From NCBI RefSeq assembly GCF_014648255.1, contig NZ_BMQT01000003.1, forward strand, positions 248,001 to 312,000: DNA of 64,000 bases, written 5' to 3'. The DNA comes from Nocardioides albus (GTDB lineage: Bacteria; Actinomycetota; Actinomycetes; Propionibacteriales; Nocardioidaceae). Shown one piece after another: positions 50,057 to 59,173 of the stretch. How positions within the stretch are numbered: the stretch's first letter is position 1; each line of letters opens with the position of its first letter. Below the pieces are notes generated by a model. That model did not search any database and was not told the origin of the DNA. It was given only the letters and a program-made list of their open reading frames with translations. Position numbers and translations under genes: made by a program.

Positions 50057-50812
50057 GGCGCGGAGCCGGCCCACTTGGGCGGTGCGCTCGGCGAGACGCT
50101 GCTCGTCGAGGCTCCGGCTCGAGGCGGCCGCCAAGAGTTCCTGCGTACGCCGCACCGCAGTCGCGTCGTGGGCGACGAGCGACCCGACCAGGCCGGTGAG
50201 CGTGGAGTCCAGCTCGGCCGCCGGCACGACGCTCTGCGCGAGCCCGATCCGCCCGGCCTCCTCAGCGCCCACCTTGCGCGCGGTGGCACAGATCTCGAGC
50301 GCCCGCGAGTAACCCACGGCATCGACCAGCGGCTTGGTGCCGGCCAGGTCGGGAACCAGCCCCAGCGCAGGCTCCTTCATACAGACCCAGGCGTCGTCGG
50401 CCATGATCCGCAGGTCGCACGCCAGCGCCATCTGGAAACCGGCGCCGATCGCGTACCCCTCGACGACGGCGATCGAGATGAACCTCGGGTCGGCCAGCGC
50501 CGCGAACGGCCGCTGATACTCCCCGATCAGGTCGATGACCTCCTGATCGCTCCGCGCCAGCGTCTCGACCAGGCTTCCGGCCACCTCGGTCTGGCGCGGG
50601 TCGACCAGCGACAGGTCCAGCCCGGCAGAGAACGTGCCGCCGGACCCCCGCACGACCACGACCCTCACCTCTGCTGGAAGCGACTCGAGGAACTCCGCGA
50701 TCGCTGCCCACATCGCGGGATGCTGCGCGTTGCGTACGTCCGGACGGTCCAGCAGCACTGTCGCCACCACACCGTCGATGCTCAGAGCGACACCTGGCTC
50801 GTTCATGTTCAT
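50042..50812 (-). CDS. Enoyl-CoA hydratase/isomerase family protein
   Basis: 256 residues of the crotonase fold. The oxyanion loop segments are GGTFSAGLDLSLVDP and YAIGAGFQMALACDLRIM, with the glutamate region KEPALGLVPDLAG. The ATG at 50812 (MNMNEPG) is chosen because the longer open frame upstream has no family sequence. It probably acts on an acyl-CoA in fatty or aromatic acid breakdown; the substrate is not evident from its neighbours. Confidence 0.85.
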   Translation of the reverse strand: MNMNEPGVALSIDGVVATVLLDRPDVRNAQHPAMWAAIAEFLESLPAEVRVVVVRGSGGTFSAGLDLSLVDPRQTEVAGSLVETLARSDQEVIDLIGEYQRPFAALADPRFISIAVVEGYAIGAGFQMALACDLRIMADDAWVCMKEPALGLVPDLAGTKPLVDAVGYSRALEICATARKVGAEEAGRIGLAQSVVPAAELDSTLTGLVGSLVAHDATAVRRTQELLAAASSRSLDEQRLAERTAQVGRLRAVLGR

Positions 50813-51105
50813 GGAATCGCCTATCCGTTCGGGGAAAAGGGCGCCTCGCGACGCGGTCACCAACCTAGAGGATGCCCCTGCGCCGGTGTCTTCCCCCAAC
50901 CGTTCAGCCGACCACCGCGCCAACCCGAGGGCGATCCCGTCGAGCCGTGGTTGTCGTGCAGATTGGCACATATGCCTATTGACTAGGCCACTGAGCCAGC
51001 AATACCTTGAAAGTCCCGCCGGTCTCGCTCCGTACCGGGCCCTTCTCGATCGCGCCGCCACCGCCCGGGCGATCGGCTCCCCCGACTCTCGAAAGGCCAC
51101 CCACG

Positions 51106-52710
51106 ATGACCTACCCGTCGGAACACCCCTCGAGCACCACGACCCACAACAGCGGTCTCACCCGACGCAGCGTCGTCGCCGGCGCAGCCGCCCTCACCGG
51201 AGCGGCGACGCTCGGACGCGCGACGGCAGCCGGAGCCGCAACCCCGCAGGCCGCTCTCACCGTCGGCGACGCCCGTCGACCGGCCGACCTGAGCGAGCTG
51301 GTGATGTACGACGCGCTCACGCTCTCCGCCCTGATCAAGCGACGCAAGGTCAGCTGCGTCGAGGTCATGGAGACCTACCTGGATCACATCGAGCGGCACA
51401 ACCCGAGCGTCAATGCGATCGTCGGACTACGCGACCGCTCGATCCTGGTGGCGGAGGCGCGGGAGCGGGACGCCCAGCTGCGCCGCGGCGAGTACCTGGG
51501 CTGGATGCACGGTTTCCCCCATGCTGTGAAGGACCTCTCGGCGGCGAAGGGCATCCGGTTCACCTCGGGCTCCCCGATCTTCAAGGATCGGATCGCCGAG
51601 ACCGACGACCTTTTCGTCCAGCGGGTCAAGGCTGCCGGCGCAATCGTGATCGGCAAGACCAACACTCCCGAGTTCGGTCTGGGGTCGCAGACCTACAACC
51701 CGGTCTACGGAGCGACGGCGACCCCGTACGACACCTCGCGGACAGCTGGCGGCAGCAGTGGCGGAGCCGCCTCGGCTCTGGCCCTGCGGATGCTGCCCGT
51801 CGCGGACGGCAGCGACTACATGGGGTCCCTGCGCAACCCGGCGGCGTTCTGCAACGTTGTCGGCTTCCGCCCCTCGTGGGGCCGGGTTCCCGCCGCGGGC
51901 TTCGTTGCCCAAGGGGCCGTCACCGGTCCGATGGGCCGGACCGCGGCCGACGTGTCGATGCTGCTCTCGACGATGGCCGGACCTGCCCCGAGCGCGCCGC
52001 TGGCGATCGAGGAGGACCCGGCGGTGTTCACCAAACGCCTCGACCGCGACTTCCGCGGCACCCGGATCGCCTACGTCGGCGACTGGGACGGTTACCTGGC
52101 GACCGAGCCCGGCGTGCTCGACCTGGTGGAGTCGTCCTTCGAGGTCTTCGAGGGGCTCGGCTGCACCGTCGAACGTACGCTGCCCGGCTACGACCCAGCC
52201 AAGATCTGGCAGCTCTTCTTGAAGTGGCGGTGGTGGAGCATGCTCGGCAACGCGCCGCTCTACGACGACCCGAAGAAGCGCGAGCTCATGAAGCCCGAGC
52301 TCATCTGGGAGATCGAGCACGGCATGGAGCTCTCCGCCCGCGACATCACGCAGGCCGCCGAGGCCCGGACCGCCTGGTACGCCGCGGTGGCCGCGATGTT
52401 CGAGACGTACGACTACATCCTCGCCCCCACCGCCCAGGTGTTCCCGTTCGACAAGAACGTGCACTGGCCAGACTCGATCGATGGCCGCCCGATGGACACC
52501 TACCACCGCTGGATGGAGACCGTGGCGCCCTGGACGATGACCGGCCACCCCGTCGCCAACGTGCCCGTCGGCTTCGATTCCCGTGGACTCCCGACGGGGG
52601 TCCAGATCATCGGCCCCGACAACGGCGACCGGGCCGTGCTTCAGCTGGCGCACGCGTACGAGAAACAGGCTCGCTGGATCGACCGGGTGCTTCCGCCGGC
52701 ACTGCGCTGA
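51106..52710 (+). CDS. Tat-exported amidase
   Basis: 534 residues. The N-terminus has a twin-arginine signal (TRRSVVAGAA, Arg20-Arg21) and an Ala-rich h-region to about 46. The amidase signature follows: Lys142 (HAVKDLSAAKG), the GGSSGG motif with Ser217 and Ser218, and the nucleophile region GSLRNP (Ser241). It probably acts outside the cytoplasm on an amide or an ester; the real substrate is unknown. The ATG at 51106 lies after a purine-rich site; 51007 is an earlier open start without a signal peptide. Confidence 0.85.
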   Translation: MTYPSEHPSSTTTHNSGLTRRSVVAGAAALTGAATLGRATAAGAATPQAALTVGDARRPADLSELVMYDALTLSALIKRRKVSCVEVMETYLDHIERHNPSVNAIVGLRDRSILVAEARERDAQLRRGEYLGWMHGFPHAVKDLSAAKGIRFTSGSPIFKDRIAETDDLFVQRVKAAGAIVIGKTNTPEFGLGSQTYNPVYGATATPYDTSRTAGGSSGGAASALALRMLPVADGSDYMGSLRNPAAFCNVVGFRPSWGRVPAAGFVAQGAVTGPMGRTAADVSMLLSTMAGPAPSAPLAIEEDPAVFTKRLDRDFRGTRIAYVGDWDGYLATEPGVLDLVESSFEVFEGLGCTVERTLPGYDPAKIWQLFLKWRWWSMLGNAPLYDDPKKRELMKPELIWEIEHGMELSARDITQAAEARTAWYAAVAAMFETYDYILAPTAQVFPFDKNVHWPDSIDGRPMDTYHRWMETVAPWTMTGHPVANVPVGFDSRGLPTGVQIIGPDNGDRAVLQLAHAYEKQARWIDRVLPPALR

Positions 52711-52790
52711 GGCACACCTCTACCGCGCCGCGGCGGGGAGCGTCTCGAGAAATACCGTGATCGCAGCCTCTTTCCGAAGAACGGCCGCGC

Positions 52791-54644
52791 TCACAGCACG
52801 ATCTCGGGACGCACCCGCTTCGGCGTCCAGACCCGTTGTCGACGAGCGCCGACGCTCGTCAGCAACAGAGCACCGACGAGGAACGCGGCGAGGACCAGTG
52901 CGTCGGCGACGACCCGTCCCGAGAGCCCGCCGTACATCAGCTGGCGCAGCCCGTCGACGGCATAGCTCATCGGCAGGATGTGGTGGAGCCCGTGCAGCGG
53001 CTCGGGGATCGTCTGCCAGGGGAACGTGCCGCCGGCGGTGACGAGCTGGACCACCATCAGGACCAGGCCGAGGAACTGGCCAGGCGCGCCGAGGAGTGCG
53101 TTGAGCATGTGCACGATCGCGATGAAGGTCGCGGAGGTGAGCAGCAGGAAGCCCAACGTGCCGAGCCAGTTCACCGGCGTGATGTCGACGGCCAGACCGA
53201 CGACCACGAGCACGACGACCATCTGCGCGGCGCCGATGAGCGCCGGGGTGAGCCAGCCTCCCAGCGCCACCCGGATCGGAGTCTGGTTGGCGGCCAGCGC
53301 GCGGGTCGAGATCGGCCGGACGAGGAGGAAGAGGACGTATCCGCCGATCCATGCGCCCAGGGCGAGGAAGAACGGCGCCAGACCGGCCCCGTAGGAGGAC
53401 GCCTTCGCCTCGGAGACCGATTCGATGGCGACCGGGTCGGCGATGGTCGAGGCGATCCGGTCGCGCAGCTCCTCGTTGGTGGCAGGCGCCTGCTCGGCAC
53501 CGTCCTGCAAGCCCTTCTTCAGGTCGCCGGCACCTGTCGTGAGCTTGTCGGCGCCGTCACGCAGCTGGGTCGCCCCCGTGCGGAGGTCGCCGGCACCGTC
53601 TGCGGCCTTGGAGATCCCCGCGACGAGATCTGGCATCGCGTCGGCGAGCTGCTCGTTGCCGTCGGCGACCTGGTCTGCGCCGGTCGCGAGCTGGTCCAGC
53701 TGGCCTGAGACGTCGCCGACACGCTGGTCGACACGGTCGAGCGGGGCGGACCCGCGGTCGTAGATGGCGAGCACCTCGGCGCGCTGCTGCTCGTCCAGTC
53801 CCTGCGCCTCCAGGCGGGCGTCGAGGTCTGCCCGGTTCGACTCGTACGCCGCGACGGCATCGTCGACAGCGGTCGCGGCCCGCTGCCCGGTGGCGGCGAT
53901 CTCGCCGTTGGCGTCGGCGACCTTGCGGGCGCCGGTGGCGAGCTCGCGCGTCTTGGCGGGCAGGTCGGTGACCTTGCCCTCGATGGTGTTCAGGCCTGTC
54001 TCGAGGTCGCCGGCCCCGGTGGCCAGCTTCCCGGCCCCGTCGCGGAGCGCACCCGCGCCCTTCTCCAGCTTCGCGGCACCGTCGGCGGCCTTCACCAGAC
54101 CCGAGCGGAGATCGGAGATGCCGAGCAGGAAGCTGGCCGCGGCCTGCTCGGAGACCTCGCTGGCGATCGCGTCGCGGACCTTGTCGGTGACGTTGGTCGC
54201 GATCGTGGTGGAGAGGTAGGAGTTGGCGTCGTTGGTGATGACCTGGATCTGCGCCTGCTTCGGGTCGAGCCGCTCGGCTCCGGTCAGCGTCCGGGAGAAG
54301 CCCTCCGGGATCCGCAGCGCAAAGTAGTAGTCGCCCTCCTGCACGCCCGTCTCCGCCTCGGCCGCAGAGGTCTCCGTCCAGTCGAAGTCCCCCGAGTCCA
54401 AGAGCTTGTCGGCGACATCCCGCCCAGCGTCGATCTCCTCGCCCTCGGTCGTGGTGGCCCCGGTGTCCTCCACGACGAGCGCCGCCGGGAGCTCGTCGAA
54501 GTGAGCGTACGGATCGTGGTTTGCGTAGAGGTAGAGCCCGGCGTAGAGCGTGGGCACGAGGACGAGCGCGACGATGACGAGCTTGGCCAGACGGCCGGCC
54601 GTGATCCGGCGCAGCTCGGTGAGAGCGATACGCAGCGAGTTCAT
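52791..54644 (-). CDS. YhgE/Pip-family ABC-type membrane protein
   Basis: 617 residues. A helix at about 18-40 is followed by a long extracytoplasmic segment containing many GAxxLxxGA-type repeats (about 195-430: KLEKGAGALRDGAGKLATGA and similar), as in YhgE/Pip proteins, then five or six C-terminal helices ending with GARRQRVWTPKR. These proteins belong to ABC-2-type exporters or type VII-linked envelope proteins. ggaggaag precedes the ATG at 54644, which overlaps the upstream ATPase-like gene by 4 nt. Confidence 0.85.
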   Translation of the reverse strand: MNSLRIALTELRRITAGRLAKLVIVALVLVPTLYAGLYLYANHDPYAHFDELPAALVVEDTGATTTEGEEIDAGRDVADKLLDSGDFDWTETSAAEAETGVQEGDYYFALRIPEGFSRTLTGAERLDPKQAQIQVITNDANSYLSTTIATNVTDKVRDAIASEVSEQAAASFLLGISDLRSGLVKAADGAAKLEKGAGALRDGAGKLATGAGDLETGLNTIEGKVTDLPAKTRELATGARKVADANGEIAATGQRAATAVDDAVAAYESNRADLDARLEAQGLDEQQRAEVLAIYDRGSAPLDRVDQRVGDVSGQLDQLATGADQVADGNEQLADAMPDLVAGISKAADGAGDLRTGATQLRDGADKLTTGAGDLKKGLQDGAEQAPATNEELRDRIASTIADPVAIESVSEAKASSYGAGLAPFFLALGAWIGGYVLFLLVRPISTRALAANQTPIRVALGGWLTPALIGAAQMVVVLVVVGLAVDITPVNWLGTLGFLLLTSATFIAIVHMLNALLGAPGQFLGLVLMVVQLVTAGGTFPWQTIPEPLHGLHHILPMSYAVDGLRQLMYGGLSGRVVADALVLAAFLVGALLLTSVGARRQRVWTPKRVRPEIVL

Positions 54645-55294
54645 GCTTCCTCCGTCGGGCCGATGGTGGACGTACGGACCCCGGCTGGGATGACGACCGC
54701 GGCGCTCGCGGTGACCAGAACACCGGGCTTGGGCGCGGCCCCGGCCAGGTCGTTCGCGACGGCGAGCCAGTCCTCGGCGGGCAGACCGAGCCGCTCGGGA
54801 TAGGTGAGGACGAGGAAGCGGGTGCCGGGCCGCATCGATGCCATCCGCCCGAGGATCTCTAGGCGCGGTCCTGGTGGGACCGCCTCCGTGGTGATGTCGG
54901 TGGGGAGGTCGTACTTCCGCAGCCAGTGGTCGATGATCGCAGCACTCGGCTTGTGCCTCGCCATGGCGAGCTCCTCGCCGAGGATCGTGCGGAACGGCAC
55001 CACCTCGTCCGGTTCGGAGACCCCCGGTACGTCGACCAGCGCCACCGCAGCCTGCAGGACCCCGGGCGTCGCGTCCCCGTCCAGGGTCACCCGTCCCGCG
55101 TCCAACCGGAGCCGCCCGGCGAGCGCAAGCGCCAGCGACGTGTGCCCTCCTCCCGGCGGGCCGACAGCCACTGCCACCTCGCCCTCGCGCAGTGTCACCG
55201 ACGTGGTCGGCAGCAGGTCCCGAACTCCTTGCCGCACTCGCACACCGGTGGCCCGCAGCGTTGTCGTCTCCTCGTCGACCGCATCCTCGCTCAT
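54641..55294 (-). CDS. ABC ATPase-like protein with degenerate catalytic motifs
   Basis: 217 residues with the general ABC ATPase layout. The P-loop reads GPPGGGHTS (45-53), so the catalytic lysine is His51. The Walker B region is RFLVLTYPERLGL, lacking the Asp-Glu pair (Thr164, Tyr165). The signature LSGGQ is replaced by VPPGPRLE, and the H-loop position is Ser. It is therefore probably unable to hydrolyse ATP. It is coupled to the YhgE-like gene by a 4-nt overlap, so it may be a structural or regulatory partner. ATG 55294 is used; a TTG at 55300 is the alternative. Confidence 0.75.
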   Translation of the reverse strand: MSEDAVDEETTTLRATGVRVRQGVRDLLPTTSVTLREGEVAVAVGPPGGGHTSLALALAGRLRLDAGRVTLDGDATPGVLQAAVALVDVPGVSEPDEVVPFRTILGEELAMARHKPSAAIIDHWLRKYDLPTDITTEAVPPGPRLEILGRMASMRPGTRFLVLTYPERLGLPAEDWLAVANDLAGAAPKPGVLVTASAAVVIPAGVRTSTIGPTEEA

Positions 55295-55412
55295 AGCCAA
55301 ACCCTGTCACCGAATGCCGCCGATGACGGTCAGACACAGCAATCTGGATGCACTCGAGGAGATCCGGGCGCATCCCGGCGTCAGTGCACGAGGCGCGTCG
55401 AGCCTTGCCCGG

Positions 55413-56657
55413 TCACTCCTGGCCGCGGACCCCGTCGAGCCACGCGGTGGCGTCGTCGTACGAAGCGTTGACCACGCCGCGGTGGTCGACACCGGCGTAC
55501 GTCTCGGAGGTGACCGCAACGCCGTTGGCCCTCAACTGGGACGTCAGCGCCTGGGTCCATGCCGGCAGCACCGTGGTGTCACCATCGCCCTGGGCCAGGA
55601 ACACCGGCACCGCCGGCGCGAGCCGGCCCGGCTCATTGTCGGCCATCGCCCGGTCGAAGGCGGAGAAGTCGGCACCAGGCTGGAACACCTGGTCGGTGCT
55701 GAGCGCACCCCAGGAGTCGGGCGCGTTGAGCTGACCGACACAGCGGTCCTCGGCATGCTTCATCAGCTCGGCGGCCTCGGAGGTCAGCAGGCCATCGCTC
55801 GACACGCCGGTGGTCTCGACGCCGCGGATGATGAGCGGCAGGAACCCGGTGATGCCCCGCAACGGGACGTGGCGGATCTGCTGGACGAAGCCGCTCAGCT
55901 GAGAGCCGGGCGCGAGCGCGATGACGCCGGTCAGGGGCAGCTCGGGCGTCCAGCGCGGCGCGACGTCCGCGGCGAACACGGCAGCGTGACCGCCCTGGGA
56001 GTGCCCTGCGGCAATCCATTCCGCGCTCAGCTTGCTGCGCGCGCCAGGCATCTGGTGGGCCGCGCGCACCATGTCGGCCGCGGCGCGACCCTCCGCCTCG
56101 CCGACGAGGTAGCTGTGCGGACCGTCGGTGCCCAGCCCCTGGTAGTCAGTGGCGACGACGGCGTACCCACGGTCGACCCAGCGCTGCACCGTCTCGTGCA
56201 CGATCTGCAGGTAGTCGTGGGTCGGATGTCCGGCGGCGTCGCGAGAGGGCGCGCAGACGTCGGCGGTCCCGGTCGTACCGTGCAGCCAGGAGATCACCGG
56301 CCAACCGCCCTCCGGCGCACGGCCGCGCGGGACGGCGACGGTGCCGGAGACCGCGACCGGCTCGCCCTGGGGCGTGACGGACCGGTAGAGGACCAGCCAG
56401 TTGCGGGCACCGTCGTACGCCGCGTCGCCATGCAGCGGCCGATGCCGGATCACGCTGCCGTGGCGACCAGCGACGAGCTCCTCCGGTGCCTGATAGAAGG
56501 CCTCCCCCACTGCAGCAGCACCACCCACCGGGGCACTCGCCATCGCGTGGTCCGGGCGCGCCTCTGCCGACGCCGTAGTGATCACGGAGGTGAGTGCGGC
56601 CGTGAGGACCGCACCTCCGACGAGGAGTCTCTTCATGACGCGCCCAGCCTTCTTCAT
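55413..56657 (-). CDS. Secreted lipase, LIP family
   Basis: 414 residues. A Sec signal peptide (KRLLVGGAVLTAALTSVITT, cleavage near residue 31 after ASA) is followed by a lipase-type hydrolase with ISWLHGTTG, TDYQGLGTDGP and GHSQGG (Ser220), and the late Asp and His in AQGDGDTT and YAGVDHRG. It is similar to secretory lipases (LIP). The ATG at 56636 is an alternative start. It probably acts outside the cell on triglycerides or esters. Confidence 0.88.
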   Translation of the reverse strand: MKKAGRVMKRLLVGGAVLTAALTSVITTASAEARPDHAMASAPVGGAAAVGEAFYQAPEELVAGRHGSVIRHRPLHGDAAYDGARNWLVLYRSVTPQGEPVAVSGTVAVPRGRAPEGGWPVISWLHGTTGTADVCAPSRDAAGHPTHDYLQIVHETVQRWVDRGYAVVATDYQGLGTDGPHSYLVGEAEGRAAADMVRAAHQMPGARSKLSAEWIAAGHSQGGHAAVFAADVAPRWTPELPLTGVIALAPGSQLSGFVQQIRHVPLRGITGFLPLIIRGVETTGVSSDGLLTSEAAELMKHAEDRCVGQLNAPDSWGALSTDQVFQPGADFSAFDRAMADNEPGRLAPAVPVFLAQGDGDTTVLPAWTQALTSQLRANGVAVTSETYAGVDHRGVVNASYDDATAWLDGVRGQE

Positions 56658-56727
56658 GGTTGACGAACGCAGTGATGTTACGTTTCTAGAACAGGCGCGT
56701 CAAGACATGTAACACAACTAGGGCGGC

Positions 56728-57780
56728 TCATCCGGGTATGCAGTCCGCTGCGGGGCGACGCACCTCCGTCCGCATCTCGATCACACCGCCCTGCTGCAGC
56801 GCCTTCAGCACGTCGGTGGCGTCGAACGCCTGACCAGGTGCACAGGCACCGGACCCGTGATGGCGTCCGTCCAGGAGACGAGCGACGCCCTCGACGACGA
56901 TCGGTGCACTGACGGCGTAGATGTCTCGACCGCTCACGCTCGCTCCACGGAGGTCGTCGCCGTTGCGAGCCACCACGTCGACGAAGAATCGCTGAGCCGA
57001 GCGGCCCTGAGGGTCGACAGCCTCCGGCGCCGGCGTGTCAGCGTCGCGAAGCTCGTCGAGCGAGCCGGTGTTGAGGTGGGACCGCAGCGCCTTCACCTCC
57101 AGGTGACGGTCGATCGTGATCACCTCGGAGAACGGGAGCTGGACGACGGCCTGCTCCCCCAGCGGCTCGTCGAACGTCCACGCTCCGGAAGGCGCAGGAC
57201 TCTCGAGCGGTGCCAGCACGCCGTCCCGGATGACCATTCGGGTCGCCGTGTTGCGCGCCCCGGTGACGCGCGTCCCGGCAGTCGGCCACCACCGGTCCAG
57301 GCCGATCGCCACCTCGACCTCATCCGCGTACGAACCCCCTTCGAGGACGGTTGTGACGAGCAGGTCGGCAAGGCCGCCGTAGAAGGCCATCGCCGGGACG
57401 ACCGCCACGTTCGCGGCGCGGGCAGGCGTGTCGAGGTCTCGGTACAGCGCCTGCACGACCGGCTGCTCGGCCGTGACATCGAGGTAGTGAGCGCCGGCCT
57501 CGACTGCCGCCCCGGCGAGCGGGAGGGCGGTGTCGAGGAACGGGCCCGCGCAGTTGACCACCGCCGAGATCCCGAAGAGGGTACGCCGCAGGTCGGCCGG
57601 GTCTGCCACCGTGGCGACCCTTCGCTCGAGGCCGGCGAACCGCTCGGGACCGGCGGCCAGTCGCTCGGCGTCACGGCCGGCGAGAACCGGCTCGAGCCCA
57701 CGGCGCAGCAGCTCGTCGACGACAAAGCGCCCCGTGTGACCGGTGGCGCCATAGACAAGGACTCGCTCGTTCATGTTCAT
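56728..57780 (-). CDS. Saccharopine dehydrogenase-like NAD(P)-binding protein
   Basis: 350 residues beginning MNMNERVLVYGATGHTGRFV, a Rossmann motif, with AGRDAERL and VNCAGPFLDTALPLAGAAVE following, as in saccharopine dehydrogenase-like/trans-acting enoyl reductase proteins. The ATG at 57780 is chosen because upstream sequence of the open frame is antisense to the next gene. It is divergent from the AraC/DJ-1 regulator gene, 50 to 70 bp away. The substrate is unknown. Confidence 0.83.
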   Translation of the reverse strand: MNMNERVLVYGATGHTGRFVVDELLRRGLEPVLAGRDAERLAAGPERFAGLERRVATVADPADLRRTLFGISAVVNCAGPFLDTALPLAGAAVEAGAHYLDVTAEQPVVQALYRDLDTPARAANVAVVPAMAFYGGLADLLVTTVLEGGSYADEVEVAIGLDRWWPTAGTRVTGARNTATRMVIRDGVLAPLESPAPSGAWTFDEPLGEQAVVQLPFSEVITIDRHLEVKALRSHLNTGSLDELRDADTPAPEAVDPQGRSAQRFFVDVVARNGDDLRGASVSGRDIYAVSAPIVVEGVARLLDGRHHGSGACAPGQAFDATDVLKALQQGGVIEMRTEVRRPAADCIPG

Positions 57781-57851
57781 GCCGTCGATCCTGTCGCCGC
57801 CAGAGCGACGAGACGAGTGTCCGAAACGACATGCACCGTACAGTTTGCGAC

Positions 57852-58817
57852 ATGCACCGGATTGCCCTCGTCCTGCACGACACCGCGATGCTCTACGAGG
57901 TGGCGATCGCCTCCGAGATCTTCGGCGCCGACCGCCCGGACCAGGGCCCCGCAAACGAGTGGTACGACATCGTCGCCTGCACTGCCGACGGCGCTCCCCA
58001 CCCCTGGCTGCCCCACCTGCGCACCGTCGGTTATGCGGAGATCGCACGCGTCGACACCGTCCTCGTGCCCTCCGCCGACGAGCTCGACGACGGAGTCGAC
58101 CCGTCGCTCGTCGACGCCCTCGTCGCCGCCCAGGCCCGAGGCGCCCGGCTTGCCGCCCTGTGCACCGGTGCGTTCGTACTGGCGGCCGCGGGCGTGCTCG
58201 ACGGCCGCGTCGCCACCACTCACTGGATGCACGCCGACGAACTCGCCCGCCGCTACCCCCAGATCGACGTACGCCCCGACATCCTCTACGTCGAGGACGG
58301 CGAGGTGCTCACGTCCGCGGGCAAGAGTGCGGCGCTCGACCTCTGCCTGCACCTGGTACGCCGCGACTACGGTGCTGCCGTGGCGAACGCCATGGCCAGG
58401 CGGATGGTCGTGCCCGCGCACCGAACGGGCGGACAGGCTCAGTTCATCACCCCGCCCGTGGCACCACGCAGCCCGGGCGGGCTCGCGCCAACCCTGGAAT
58501 GGGCCCGCGCTCGACTCGACCAGCCCCTCACCGTCGCCGACCTCGCCACGCACGCCCACCTCAGCCCTCGCCAGCTCGCCCGCCGGATGCAGACGGAGCT
58601 GCAGACCGGCCCGCTCCACTGGCTCCACCGGCAACGACTGGCCCGAGCTCAGGAGCTGCTCGAGCGTACCGATGCCTCCATCGACCAGATCGCGAACAGC
58701 TGCGGCATGGGCACCGCCGCCACCCTGCGCCGGCACTTCCACCGCGCGCTCAGCGTCACGCCCACCGCGTACCGGACGACGTTCCGGCTGACCGGCGACC
58801 CTCAGCTCGGGCCCTGA
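57852..58817 (+). CDS. GlxA-type regulator (DJ-1/PfpI domain plus AraC HTH)
   Basis: 321 residues. The DJ-1/PfpI-like domain (1-190) includes the elbow AALCTGAFVLA with Cys104; the C-terminal AraC double HTH is LTVADLATHAHLSPRQLARR and SIDQIANSCGMGTAATLRRH. The ATG at 57852 starts MHRIALVLHD, the usual N-terminus; another ATG at 57831 begins an almost identical sequence (cgacatgcaccg occurs twice, 21 bp apart). It may regulate the divergent gene at 56728. Its stop lies in the first repeat of the tRNA duplication. Confidence 0.87.
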   Translation: MHRIALVLHDTAMLYEVAIASEIFGADRPDQGPANEWYDIVACTADGAPHPWLPHLRTVGYAEIARVDTVLVPSADELDDGVDPSLVDALVAAQARGARLAALCTGAFVLAAAGVLDGRVATTHWMHADELARRYPQIDVRPDILYVEDGEVLTSAGKSAALDLCLHLVRRDYGAAVANAMARRMVVPAHRTGGQAQFITPPVAPRSPGGLAPTLEWARARLDQPLTVADLATHAHLSPRQLARRMQTELQTGPLHWLHRQRLARAQELLERTDASIDQIANSCGMGTAATLRRHFHRALSVTPTAYRTTFRLTGDPQLGP

Positions 58818-58822
58818 AATCA

Positions 58823-58854
58823 CGAAGGCCCGGACCTTTCGGTCCGGGCCTTCG
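58823..58854 (-). terminator. Hairpin terminator of first tRNA (also AraC gene)
   Basis: Perfect 14-bp arms (58823-58836, cgaaggcccggacc; 58841-58854) around the loop tttc. It lies after the AraC-type gene on the plus strand and after the tRNA on the minus strand, so it may serve both. Confidence 0.85.
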
Positions 58855-58862
58855 CTTTGGAG

Positions 58863-58936
58863 TAGCGGGGACAGGATTTGAACCTGTGACCTCTGGGTTA
58901 TGAGCCCAGCGAGCTACCGAGCTGCTCCACCCCGCG
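58863..58936 (-). tRNA. Initiator tRNA-fMet(CAU), copy 1
   Basis: 74 nt without an encoded CCA. The minus strand starts cgcggggtggagcag and ends ccccgcta, so position 1 is C facing T at 72, an unpaired end typical of initiator tRNA. The anticodon loop ctcataa sits on a stem with three G-C pairs (ggg/ccc), the other initiator mark. T-arm ggttcaaatcc. Confidence 0.97.
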
Positions 58937-58981
58937 TCGCAAGAACAACACTACCGCGAACTGGGCCGAACCCTGAAATCA

Positions 58982-59013
58982 CGAAGGCCCGGACCTTTCG
59001 GTCCGGGCCTTCG
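58982..59013 (-). terminator. Hairpin terminator of second tRNA
   Basis: Copy of the hairpin at 58823-58854, with identical 14-bp arms (58982-58995, 59000-59013). It lies downstream of the second tRNA on the minus strand. Confidence 0.85.
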
Positions 59014-59021
59014 TCTTGGAG

Positions 59022-59095
59022 TAGCGGGGACAGGATTTGAACCTGTGACCTCTGGGTTATGAGCCCAGCGAGCTACCGAGCTGCTCCACCCCGCG
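59022..59095 (-). tRNA. Initiator tRNA-fMet(CAU), copy 2
   Basis: Identical to copy 1 over all 74 nt, 159 bp away. Anticodon CAT, C1-T72 mismatch and three G-C pairs in the anticodon stem. No CCA is encoded. Confidence 0.97.
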
Positions 59096-59143
59096 TCGCA
59101 AGAAGAACGTTACACGCGGGGAAAGGGAACCCCAAATCGGGGA

Positions 59144-59170
59144 GGTCTCGACAAGCTCGACCACCGGTGG
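59144..59170. repeat. Dispersed palindromic repeat
   Basis: ggtctcgacaagctcg-accaccgg at 59144-59167, followed by tgg, so that ccaccggtgg (59161-59170) is itself a perfect palindrome. It lies at the end of the UPF0182 gene. It shares its ends with the element inside the fusion gene at 18298-18341. Confidence 0.75.
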
Positions 59171-59173
59171 CCG

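Larger units (their letters stand above)
58812..59104. repeat. 159-bp tandem duplication carrying tRNA and terminator
   Basis: 58812-58945 and 58971-59104 are nearly identical (offset 159). Each holds a hairpin terminator and one initiator tRNA gene. The stretches between the tRNAs and the next unit differ. The left border lies inside the last codons of the AraC-type gene. Confidence 0.93.
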
